Assembly (NCBI GenBank): GCA_947496145.1
Contig: CANMBS010000008.1
Location: forward strand, 101,368-165,367
DNA from: an uncultured Pseudovibrio sp.
GTDB lineage: Bacteria > Pseudomonadota > Alphaproteobacteria > Rhizobiales > Stappiaceae
Direction: 5' to 3'
Length of the DNA: 64,000 nucleotides
Positions 1 through 7,129 of this stretch are shown piece by piece (the first letter of the stretch is position 1; every line of letters starts with the position of its first letter). Under the pieces are notes generated by a model. The model saw nothing but the letters and a program-made list of their open reading frames with translations, ran no database searches and was not told where the DNA came from. The position numbers and the translations under genes are program-made.

Positions 1-715
1 GCGCCAGCCAGCCCGGTACAGAAGCGCCCGTCTTTTTTGCAAAGCCGGAAATCCCCTTGAAGCTGGTCACCGGAACAATGCCCGGGATGACTGGAATAGT
101 GATGCCAACAGACCGCACGCGGTCCACATAGCGGAAGTAGTGATCATTATCGAAGAAGAACTGGGTGATCGCACGGGTCGCCCCCGCATCCACCTTTGCC
201 TTCAAAACATCAAGCTCCGTCTCCCAGCTTGGAGATTCAGGGTGCTTTTCCGGGTAGGCGGAGACAGAAACTTCAAAATCACCAATGGAGCGAATGGAAG
301 CCACCAGATCAGCCGTAGACTGATACCCGCCTTCATGAGGAACATAAGCTTCCCCCACACCAGCAGCCGGATCACCACGCAATGCCACAATGTGCCTTAC
401 ACCTGCATCCCAGTAAGAGCGAATAACCTCATTCACCTCTTCTTTGGATGCATCTACGCATGTCAGATGGGCTGCAGGCTTCAGCGCAGTCTCATTAACA
501 ATTCGCGAAACGGTCGAATGTGTCCGCTCTCGGGTAGACCCGCCTGCCCCATAGGTGACGGAAACAAAACTTGGCGAAAGTGGCTCAAGTCGTTTGACAG
601 AAGACCAAAGCTGTTGCTCCATCTTCTCGCTCTTTGGAGGAAAAAACTCAAAAGACACGGAGATGTCAGAGGCACCATTAAGCCGGAAACGGCGATCGAT
701 ACTATGTTCGCTCAT
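1..715 (-). CDS. metF: 5,10-methylenetetrahydrofolate reductase, partial
   Basis: Reduces 5,10-methylene-THF to 5-methyl-THF with a flavin cofactor, supplying the methyl group for methionine synthesis in the cytoplasm. About 238 N-terminal residues are visible; the C-terminus lies beyond the left edge. The translation starts MSEHSIDRRFRLNG and carries the family's N-terminal SFEFFPPKSEKME strand with the catalytic Glu, then SVTYGAGGSTRERT, HLTCVDAS, ALRGDPAAG and ITQFFFDND, all typical of MetF barrels. The start codon lies 2 bp after the stop of the upstream ArsR-methyltransferase gene, so the two are very probably cotranscribed and translationally coupled. Regulation by that protein and the palindrome at 1782-1799 is inferred. 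Identification is secure. Confidence 0.95.
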   Translation of the reverse strand, partial: MSEHSIDRRFRLNGASDISVSFEFFPPKSEKMEQQLWSSVKRLEPLSPSFVSVTYGAGGSTRERTHSTVSRIVNETALKPAAHLTCVDASKEEVNEVIRSYWDAGVRHIVALRGDPAAGVGEAYVPHEGGYQSTADLVASIRSIGDFEVSVSAYPEKHPESPSWETELDVLKAKVDAGATRAITQFFFDNDHYFRYVDRVRSVGITIPVIPGIVPVTSFKGISGFAKKTGASVPGWLA

Positions 716-717
716 AG

Positions 718-1761
718 CTAAGCAAGCTCCTTGGTCGGATCAGCAACAGGCAGGTCAGAAACAACCCGGCGATCCTGTGCAAGCCAAAGGGTAACGGTTA
801 ATTTGTCTTTCTCGCCCGCGCCCGGGGAAAGATCAGTAGTAGAAACAAGGTCCAGATCGGCTTCTGCAAGCCAGTTCCCCACCTGTTCCTGAGAAAAGCC
901 AAGACGACGGTGCGCATGCTTTTCCCGCAAGAACTCCAGCTCATGCGGAGCAAAATCAACGAGTAACAGACGACCTCCGGGACGCAGCGCACGCGCAGCC
1001 TCCAAAATCGCCCGTGAAGGCTCCTCAAGGTAATGAAGAACCTGATGAACAACAGTCAGATCAGCCGTGTCTTGGGCAACCGGCAACGCATAGATATCGC
1101 CCTGACGCACCTGCGCTTTTTGCAGTCCGGCCCGGTCCAGATTAGCCCGCGCCACAGAAAGCATATTCTGGCTGGCATCAATGCCAATGCCGCGTGCATA
1201 TTGCTCACTGAACAATTCAAGCAAACGCCCTGTGCCAGTACCCAGATCCAGAAGTGTATCAAAGGACTTGCCACCAACCAGACTGCGCATCGCAGTTTCA
1301 ACTGCCGCCTCCGGCACATGAAGACTGCGCTCCTTGTCCCAGTTATTGGCACGTGCCGCAAAGAAAGCGGCAGCCTCTTCAGCCTTCGCACGGCGTAGAG
1401 AAACAAGTCTCTCATGATCCGCAAAAAGAACTGGATCATCCTGCTGGCTCTGCACAACAATGCGTCTTGCCAGTTCAGCAGGACCACCCTCGCCAAGACG
1501 ATAATAGACCCAGGCTCCCTCAGGATATCGCTTGATCACGCCAGCCTCACAAAGAAGCTTCAGATGCCGCGAAATCCGGGGTTGGCTCTGTCCCAAAATG
1601 ACAGTGAGGTCCTTCACAGTAAGCTCACCTAACACGAGCAGAGCCAATAAACGTATCCGTGTGGTCTCACCACAGGCACGCAAACAGCTCACCAGCTCTT
1701 CGACAGGCAGCTTTCCTTCTGGTTTATTATTTAGTTTACCGATCAAGTCTCTTACCGCCAT
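718..1761 (-). CDS. ArsR-family regulator fused to class I SAM methyltransferase domain
   Basis: 347 residues. Residues about 15-105 form an ArsR-type winged helix (LRACGETTRIRLLALL, then QPRISRHLKLLCEAGVI). Residues about 150-320 form a Rossmann-fold SAM-dependent methyltransferase domain with motif I DLGTGTGRLLELF and a later ALRPGGRLLLVDFAP segment. The usual ArsR metal-binding Cys box is not seen. Proteins with this architecture next to metF occur in rhizobia. I infer that the methyltransferase-like domain senses SAM or SAH and controls methionine-cycle genes, comparable to the ArsR-family SahR regulators, but catalytic activity cannot be excluded. A perfect palindrome lies 20 bp upstream, suggesting autoregulation of this gene together with metF. 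Confidence 0.88.
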   Translation of the reverse strand: MAVRDLIGKLNNKPEGKLPVEELVSCLRACGETTRIRLLALLVLGELTVKDLTVILGQSQPRISRHLKLLCEAGVIKRYPEGAWVYYRLGEGGPAELARRIVVQSQQDDPVLFADHERLVSLRRAKAEEAAAFFAARANNWDKERSLHVPEAAVETAMRSLVGGKSFDTLLDLGTGTGRLLELFSEQYARGIGIDASQNMLSVARANLDRAGLQKAQVRQGDIYALPVAQDTADLTVVHQVLHYLEEPSRAILEAARALRPGGRLLLVDFAPHELEFLREKHAHRRLGFSQEQVGNWLAEADLDLVSTTDLSPGAGEKDKLTVTLWLAQDRRVVSDLPVADPTKELA

Positions 1762-1781
1762 CAGCAGTTCAAATAAAATGA

Positions 1782-1799
1782 TATAAAGATATCTTTATA
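1782..1799. promoter_or_regulatory. 18-bp perfect palindrome, probable operator of the ArsR-methyltransferase/metF unit
   Basis: TATAAAGATATCTTTATA is a perfect 18-bp palindrome, 20 bp upstream of the ATG of the ArsR-like gene. Its size and AT-rich ends fit a dimeric winged-helix regulator, and its place fits autorepression. The protein-site pairing is inferred. Confidence 0.6.
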
Positions 1800-1937
1800 C
1801 GTCATGAGATGAGATGACAAGCACAAACATGCCGTTACTGCACCAAAAAAGAGAATGATTTTCTGAACCTTCTTCGCTGGTATGCTGAATAACTTTATAA
1901 ATGAAAACAACAATAAGATCGTACAGCTTGATTTTAA

Positions 1938-2038
1938 AGCGTATCTCTGAAAAGTGGACACCGGTTTTCAGATAAAGATACGCAAAAACAAAAGCTAAAG
2001 CAGATCAAGCGTTTCAGCTTAAACGCGAACTGCTTTAG
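1938..2038. repeat. 101-bp dispersed intergenic repeat, copy 1
   Basis: Identical over 101 bp to 60313-60413. It folds into two hairpins. The first has outer arms GCGTATCT/AGATACGC (1939-1946/1976-1983) and inner arms CTGAAAA/TTTTCAG (1947-1953/1965-1971). The second has CTAAAGCAG/CTGCTTTAG around GCGTTT/AAACGC, ending at 2038. The core GTGGACACCGGTTTTC resembles small palindromic intergenic elements common in Rhizobiales genomes. There is no ORF, so it is presumably non-autonomous. Confidence 0.9.
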
Positions 2039-2060
2039 CATCTACTACAACCTCTCTGAT

Positions 2061-2468
2061 ATGGATAATGAGCTGGACTTCATAGTGAAATGCGCTGATC
2101 TGGAAAAATCAGATATTAATTACGATCACTTAATCAGCTTTCCGCAGGACCACTCCTACTACTATTTCCCGGAATGGTCTTTCTCTCCATCTGAAAACGC
2201 CGTAACTGTTTCCGGGGAGGAACTTTGTAAAACAATCAAGGCCTCGGAACCTACGCTTGCCTATGTGTATTCAGAATTGATTTACATACGCCCACATGCT
2301 TCTGCAAACAGCTCGGCTTCAGTAACCGCTGCATCAGGTGGCGCTCTTGATGCTTCATATCATGTAAATGGATATTTCAGAGCAAAAGAACTTTACGAAG
2401 GAAAGTCAGTCTACGAGCTGAAAGGTGTAAGCAGTTCCGAGGCACGGGCCTTTGCTGACCTGAACTGA
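2061..2468 (+). CDS. hypothetical protein, 135 aa
   Basis: Soluble, acidic protein that I do not recognise. It is rich in Tyr, Ser and Glu (segment DHSYYYFPEWSFSPSE) with no signal peptide or membrane segment. It starts 22 bp after the 101-bp repeat, and no clear ribosome binding site precedes the ATG. Its 3' end overlaps by about 58 bp with the convergent ORF at 2411-2656, so at least one of the two may be trimmed or not real. Confidence 0.45.
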   Translation: MDNELDFIVKCADLEKSDINYDHLISFPQDHSYYYFPEWSFSPSENAVTVSGEELCKTIKASEPTLAYVYSELIYIRPHASANSSASVTAASGGALDASYHVNGYFRAKELYEGKSVYELKGVSSSEARAFADLN

Positions 2469-2656
2469 TGCAGGTGTGCCCTCTGCTCAGATTTTGAACC
2501 GGTTTTACCATGAGGTTCAGCAGAAACTATGCTGACATGCAGCAAAACTGCCATTCCGATAAATACCAGCAATACCAGAAATGAAATAAGATAGTTGAGC
2601 ACCCGGTCTGCTTTGGATTGAGCGACCGAAACCCTCGTATTCTTCTTTATCTGCAT
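2411..2656 (-). CDS. small single-pass membrane protein, hypothetical
   Basis: 81 residues from the internal ATG (MQIKKNTRVSV), which has a GCGGGA stretch upstream; an in-frame ATG also exists at 2722. One strong membrane segment (LISFLVLLVFIGMAVLLHVSIV, broken here as two parts: LISFLVLLVFIG and MAVLLHVSIV) follows a basic N-terminus, so N-in/C-out topology is expected, with a basic, Ser-rich tail outside. No family recognised. It overlaps the end of the convergent ORF 2061-2468. Confidence 0.4.
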   Translation of the reverse strand: MQIKKNTRVSVAQSKADRVLNYLISFLVLLVFIGMAVLLHVSIVSAEPHGKTGSKSEQRAHLHQFRSAKARASELLTPFSS

Positions 2657-2770
2657 TAATCCCGCTTCAGTTAGAGCGCCATGCAAGTAAATGCCTGCTG
2701 CGGGAGTAAACACGACCAGCACCTAAGGTTAGCTTGGCAAACCAGTCTATTTTTTAGCTAAATTCATAAG

Positions 2771-2794
2771 AAAAAGGGCCGCTCCAGCGACCCT
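2771..2794 (-). terminator. Rho-independent terminator after the DUF2336 gene
   Basis: Imperfect hairpin with paired segments AGGG/CCCT and CGCT/AGCG (2775-2794). On the minus strand it is followed by a CTTTTTC tract. It lies about 25 bp past the stop of the leftward DUF2336 gene. Confidence 0.6.
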
Positions 2795-2819
2795 GTTACA
2801 TTCACAGATAAAGACAGCC

Positions 2820-3905
2820 CTATGCCATCCAGTGTTCTTTCCAGGTTACAAACCGCCGATATGCCTCTTGCTGGTTCAGCCCCTGATAGGCTTTCAGCGC
2901 CTCCTGCCTTTGTGTGTTAGAAAGCCGGTAGCGCCATGGTCCGATTTTCAGCAATGCCTGCACCGTCATCATGCTAAACCCGGAGGCACGGCACACCACA
3001 AGGAAAGGGTCGGTGTCATTGCGCACAGTCCAGTGCTGAGCTTCTGAATGTCCGATACCAGCAAGCATTGCAAACGCCGCAACAGCTTCAGCAAACCGGT
3101 CTTCCTCCGCATAACCACGCAGAGCATCCTCGTCCAGTTTCCCTTCCCGTGCCAGCTCTGTTACGCGGCCACGCCCCGTTTCAAAGTCATAGCGACCCAA
3201 CCAGAACTCATTAGAAAGCTTACTTGCTGCAATACGCGCAGCTTTCGGCAACTTGCCCGCAACCTCGCTTGCACCCTCTTTAATAAGATGCTTGCGCACC
3301 TGCTCACTCGCAAAGCTAATCAGCGCTTCAATATGTGCATCGGCAAGATCTGCACGTTGACCAAGCGCCAGTTGTAGCACCTCGTCACCTTTTGCAGCAC
3401 TCATGAGTGAGCTGACACTACGCTGACCAAGCACCGCACCATCATTAGCAGCAACAGTTTGCTTTACTTCAGCACTGCCGAGATCTACTAAAATCTCACT
3501 AATACTCTCAGAAATCACATCACGCTTTGCAATCGCAAGACGATGATCATCACTCTTGCTCTGAGCAATATTAACCAGATCCCGCTCACGCAAAACATTT
3601 GAGCAACGCAGAAGCGGCTCCGCTATTTCAATCGTGTCAAACGCAAGCTTGCGAACAGTCTGCTCCGGTGCCCGGCGCACCTCAGAAAGTTGCTCTGCCA
3701 TATAACTCAGCGCATGTTGCTCAACCATTTCAGAAAGCCGGAGCATCACACTGTCATAAATATCTATCTGCTCGTCGGAACACCGTTCCCATGTTCTTGC
3801 AAACAACAGTGCAACATGCCGTGCAAGCTCCGAGCGCCGCTCGATATTCTTCTCCAGCGCCAGAGATTTGAAATCAACAATGTGGGAAGCCAAGTCAGAT
3901 GACAT
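2820..3905 (-). CDS. DUF2336 domain-containing protein
   Basis: 361 residues, mostly helical with alternating charged and hydrophobic residues, no signal peptide and no membrane segment. The order of conserved stretches (IVDFKSLALEKNIERRSELARHVALLF split here into IVDFKSLALEKN and RRSELARHVALLF, then LSEMVEQHALSYMAEQLSEV, then LAFDTIEIAEPLLRCSNVL) matches the alphaproteobacterial DUF2336 family of HEAT-like helical proteins, whose function is not settled. Near residue 310 is a TVQALLKIGPWRY-like end motif. It is monocistronic and leftward, with its own terminator downstream. Family assignment is fairly sure; role unknown. Confidence 0.75.
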   Translation of the reverse strand: MSSDLASHIVDFKSLALEKNIERRSELARHVALLFARTWERCSDEQIDIYDSVMLRLSEMVEQHALSYMAEQLSEVRRAPEQTVRKLAFDTIEIAEPLLRCSNVLRERDLVNIAQSKSDDHRLAIAKRDVISESISEILVDLGSAEVKQTVAANDGAVLGQRSVSSLMSAAKGDEVLQLALGQRADLADAHIEALISFASEQVRKHLIKEGASEVAGKLPKAARIAASKLSNEFWLGRYDFETGRGRVTELAREGKLDEDALRGYAEEDRFAEAVAAFAMLAGIGHSEAQHWTVRNDTDPFLVVCRASGFSMMTVQALLKIGPWRYRLSNTQRQEALKAYQGLNQQEAYRRFVTWKEHWMA

Positions 3906-4396
3906 TTAAAACACCGATTGGATACGCAAACTAATAAAAAAAGGCTAGAAAACAGAGTTAAACAAAAGCTGACCTATTTTGATAGATTTTTAGTTAATTT
4001 ACTTCCTTTCTTAATCTCATCGACCTGCAGCAACATTAAAAACTCTGAGAGAGTAAGTAAAAAACATCAACTCAAGATTAAGTAAGCCCAAAACCACAAC
4101 AATACCAATAACTTAATTATGATGACTTTTACGCTGGCAATCACATCAAAGGCCTGACTGAGAAAACAGGCTCGAAAAATGATTTCCCTATCAAGATTTC
4201 TTTTTCAATGACTTCCCCAATATTTTTAAGAAAACTCCATTCAAATATGTGTTTTTTGAAATTATCAGAGCTTTCACGCCCACATTCACCCTCCTCTTCC
4301 TGAGTCGCCTTCTCCGATAACCTCTGAGTAAACCTGCTCATGCTGAACGATCACATATCTGTTCCATAAGATAAAACAGGTTTCAAACAGTATCAT
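3906..4396. other. AT-rich intergenic region with a doubtful 66-codon ORF
   Basis: This stretch separates the DUF2336 gene from oxyR. A leftward ORF at 4141-4341 (MSRFTQRLSEKATQEEEG...) has no recognisable domain, no membrane segment and ordinary composition. It could be a small gene divergent from oxyR or chance. The rest is AT-rich and shows nothing clear. Confidence 0.3.
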
Positions 4397-4413
4397 AATA
4401 AGATATTCTTATT
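4397..4413. promoter_or_regulatory. Dyad just upstream of oxyR, possible autoregulatory site
   Basis: AATAAGA-TAT-TCTTATT is a 7-bp inverted repeat ending 3 bp before the oxyR ATG. LysR-type regulators often bind such dyads in their own promoter. A site this close to the start would act by occlusion. AT-richness makes chance occurrence possible. Confidence 0.35.
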
Positions 4414-4416
4414 GTC

Positions 4417-5307
4417 ATGCTTAGTGTCAAACAACTCCGATATTTCGTCGCCGTGCAGCAACACCGCCACTTTGGAAACGCTGCAAAAGAAGTGTGTATT
4501 TCGCAACCTGCCTTATCCATGCAAATCAAAGAGATGGAGCAGGAATTAGGCCTGTGCCTGATCGAGAGAAGTGCCCGCTCCATCAGTTTGACTCCGGAAG
4601 GTGAGGAAATAGCCGAACGCGCAAATAAAATCCTGAGAGAACTACAGGATCTGAAGGATTTTGCTGAACACGCAGCCGCACCACTCAGCGGTACTATTCA
4701 CCTTGGCGTCATTCCATCACTCGCCCCCTACATCCTCCCAAGGTTATTGCCCGCTCTCGACCAGAGTTACCCAGATCTCAAGCTGGATCTGCGCGAAACA
4801 CTTACCGCCACGCTCATCGATGAACTGAAGCACGGCAGCCTTGACGTTGTTCTGGCCGCCCTGCCAATTGATGAACCAGACCTTGAAGAGCTATCCATCT
4901 TCGAAGACCATTTTCTTCTGGCAGTTTCCAGCAAACGCAATATTGATGAGCGCACACGACTGGGAGCAGAGGATTTACATTCAGAAAACCTGCTCCTCCT
5001 GGAGGAAGGACACTGCCTCAGAGATCAAACCCTCAGTTTTTGCAACTCAGTGCACCAAAGCAACTCTGCAAATGTGGGGGCCACCAGCATTGCCACAGTT
5101 CTGCATATGGTTGCAGCCGAATATGGTGTTACTGTCCTGCCAGAAATCTGCGCAGATACAGAAATTGCAGATGACAGAATTACGCTTCTACGCTTTTCTG
5201 ATCCCCAGCCATCCCGCAGGATAGGTTTAATATGGCGCTCAAGCTCTCCCAAGAAAGAAGATTACAAGGCACTTGCAAAGTGTTTGCAAAACGTCACCAA
5301 CCAATGA
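4417..5307 (+). CDS. oxyR: LysR-family hydrogen-peroxide regulator OxyR
   Basis: 296 residues. The N-terminal winged helix (VKQLRYFVAVQQHRHFGNAA, then ISQPALSMQIKEMEQELG) is LysR-type. The C-terminal sensor domain carries the diagnostic OxyR peroxide motif GHCLRDQTLSFC. Its two cysteines (Cys200 and Cys209) match the spacing and nearly the numbering of the Cys199/Cys208 disulfide pair of E. coli OxyR. TSIATVLHMVAAEYGVTVLP is also typical. It should sense peroxide in the cytoplasm and activate catalase, peroxiredoxin and iron-sparing genes. No katG, katA or ahpC gene is next to it in this window, so it acts in trans here. Confidence 0.9.
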   Translation: MLSVKQLRYFVAVQQHRHFGNAAKEVCISQPALSMQIKEMEQELGLCLIERSARSISLTPEGEEIAERANKILRELQDLKDFAEHAAAPLSGTIHLGVIPSLAPYILPRLLPALDQSYPDLKLDLRETLTATLIDELKHGSLDVVLAALPIDEPDLEELSIFEDHFLLAVSSKRNIDERTRLGAEDLHSENLLLLEEGHCLRDQTLSFCNSVHQSNSANVGATSIATVLHMVAAEYGVTVLPEICADTEIADDRITLLRFSDPQPSRRIGLIWRSSSPKKEDYKALAKCLQNVTNQ

Positions 5308-5473
5308 AGTGAATTAAACCAGATCTTACTGTGAATAACTGCAAATAAAACATTGCAGCTACATACCTATTATCGATTCTCTACTAAACTTCACTCTTGG
5401 TTTTCATCTCCTGAAACTATTTTGCTGAATTTCTTACAATCGAATATATGCTAAGATAGAATTCAAGCTGCGA

Positions 5474-6100
5474 ATGCAAGACAAGGAACCTTATATCTTG
5501 GATAATGACCTCACCCATATCGTAGACCAGGCGCTTTGCAGGCATCTTGCAGACAGCCTTGATCGTTTACAGAAGGGCATGGCCATGCTTCAGGGGAATG
5601 GAACAATCCTGCAATCCAATAAGTTTGCCAGACAGTTGTTTGCAAACTGCTCGCAAGTCAAGCTCAGCGCTGGCAAACTCGAATTCACCGACACGGCCCA
5701 CCAGCGCGAGTTTCAGAACGCACAAAGTCTGGCAACAGCAACAATTGATCTGGATGTGCAGCAGGAGATGATCATCAGGCGCGATGAAGCTTTCCTCAGG
5801 CCGATCCACATCGACATTCGGCTGGTCGACACAGACTACGACGATTTGTTTTTCCTTTTCATCACTGATCTGGAAATTCAGCAGCAAATCAACGTGCGCA
5901 AAGCGGCAACCCTGTTTCGTTTAACTGACAAAGAGGCAATTGTGCTGGAGCAATTGTCAGGCATAAAAACAGAACCTCAAATTGCAGCGGATCTGGACAT
6001 TACAAAAAACACGCTGCGAACCCACCGAAAAAACATTTATGCTAAACTGAACATCAGCAGTCGCGTTGAACTGGCAATGCTGAACTCAGCTCTTGTCTAG
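5474..6100 (+). CDS. LuxR-type helix-turn-helix transcriptional regulator
   Basis: 208 residues. The C-terminal 60 residues form a LuxR/FixJ-type HTH (FRLTDKEAIVLEQLSG, then TEPQIAADLDITKNTLRTHR and KNIYAKLNISSRVELAML). The N-terminal 140 residues look like a PAS-like alpha/beta sensor (GTILQSNKFARQLF). No phosphoacceptor receiver motif is visible. The signal is unknown. It converges with the Fe-S regulator at 6110 with only a 9-bp gap, so no separate terminator sits between them. Confidence 0.75.
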   Translation: MQDKEPYILDNDLTHIVDQALCRHLADSLDRLQKGMAMLQGNGTILQSNKFARQLFANCSQVKLSAGKLEFTDTAHQREFQNAQSLATATIDLDVQQEMIIRRDEAFLRPIHIDIRLVDTDYDDLFFLFITDLEIQQQINVRKAATLFRLTDKEAIVLEQLSGIKTEPQIAADLDITKNTLRTHRKNIYAKLNISSRVELAMLNSALV

Positions 6101-6109
6101 TTTCAGCAT

Positions 6110-6742
6110 TTAGTGAGAAGAAACCCGGTAAAGACAGCGCCGGTCTCCGTTCAGAATGTGTTCAATCCGCTCAACACGCACCTCTTCCCCCAGAACATCT
6201 TGAAACAACTCAAGCTCTGAGCGACAAAAATGCTGACATGACCGGGCAGCCGCACAGATCGAACAATGGTTCTCTACAAAAAGAAAACTGCCGTCAGCCT
6301 CCTTCTGCACCTCTGCCATGTATCCTTCTTCGCTACGCTGCTGCGCGAGGCACTCCAGCTTTTCAATGAGAGTCTCAGCCTTACTCAATGCCGCCAGATA
6401 TGAGATACGAGACTGGCCTGCACGCGCATCAATCAGGCGTTGCAGCCCCTCCTCACCATAGACCTCTTTAATGTTCCCAAGCAGATCGACGAGGACACCA
6501 CTATGGTTATCTGGAAATTTGCGGTTTCCTGCCTCCGATAAGTGCCAGGTTCGCCGGGGGCGCCCAACACTTCCCTTCAGGTCTTCATATTCAACGCAAC
6601 CCAGATCCAGAAGGGCATCCAGATGCTGGCGCACGGCCACAGCTGTCACACCCAGATGCTTTGCAAGGCCCGCAGCAGTATTTGGCCCGCGAGATTTCAA
6701 CGCAAATAGTAGTCGGTCTTTTGTGCGGTCACTCATAGCCAA
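6110..6742 (-). CDS. SufR-like winged-helix regulator with C-terminal cysteine cluster
   Basis: 210 residues. The N-terminal winged helix (RTKDRLLFALKSRGPNTAAG, then VRQHLDALLDLGCVEYED, GRPRRTWHLSEAG) is the DeoR/ArsR-like fold of SufR-type regulators. The C-terminal part has the NHCSICAAARSCQHFCRSE motif with Cys160, Cys163, Cys169 and Cys173, plus Cys203. Related proteins bind an Fe-S cluster and repress suf or other iron-sulfur or stress genes. No suf operon is adjacent, so targets are unknown. It is transcribed away from the GGDEF gene at 7130. Confidence 0.78.
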   Translation of the reverse strand: MAMSDRTKDRLLFALKSRGPNTAAGLAKHLGVTAVAVRQHLDALLDLGCVEYEDLKGSVGRPRRTWHLSEAGNRKFPDNHSGVLVDLLGNIKEVYGEEGLQRLIDARAGQSRISYLAALSKAETLIEKLECLAQQRSEEGYMAEVQKEADGSFLFVENHCSICAAARSCQHFCRSELELFQDVLGEEVRVERIEHILNGDRRCLYRVSSH

Positions 6743-7129
6743 CGCATATCATAGATGAATCTATATGAGAAGTTTCACCTTTCCTAATCTCTCGAAGAGA
6801 CGTGGACTCGTAACATCAAAAGGCCACAAAGCAAACGCGCAAACAATGACGAATGCACTGGAAAGCAATTTTGTACATTAGCCACAGTAAATTATACTTC
6901 ATATCTAGATATTACGTGCGCAATGCACAAAATATCATATTCATCGTACACATATCTCCGAGTAACCTTTAAATCTTATCCCCATTTTCCTAAATTTTAC
7001 CTAGTATTTTTCCAGTAACAGAGGAATATCCACCCTAAATTATCAGAGGTATCACTGCTTTCTTTTTGCGAAAATCTGCATAATCCATTTCAATGGTAGT
7101 TATTAATTAAATGATTAGTAGTGGTGGGA
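6743..7129. other. AT-rich divergent intergenic region
   Basis: About 390 bp between the divergent Fe-S regulator and GGDEF genes. It must hold both promoters. I see no convincing ORF, strong hairpin or long dyad in it. Confidence 0.5.
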
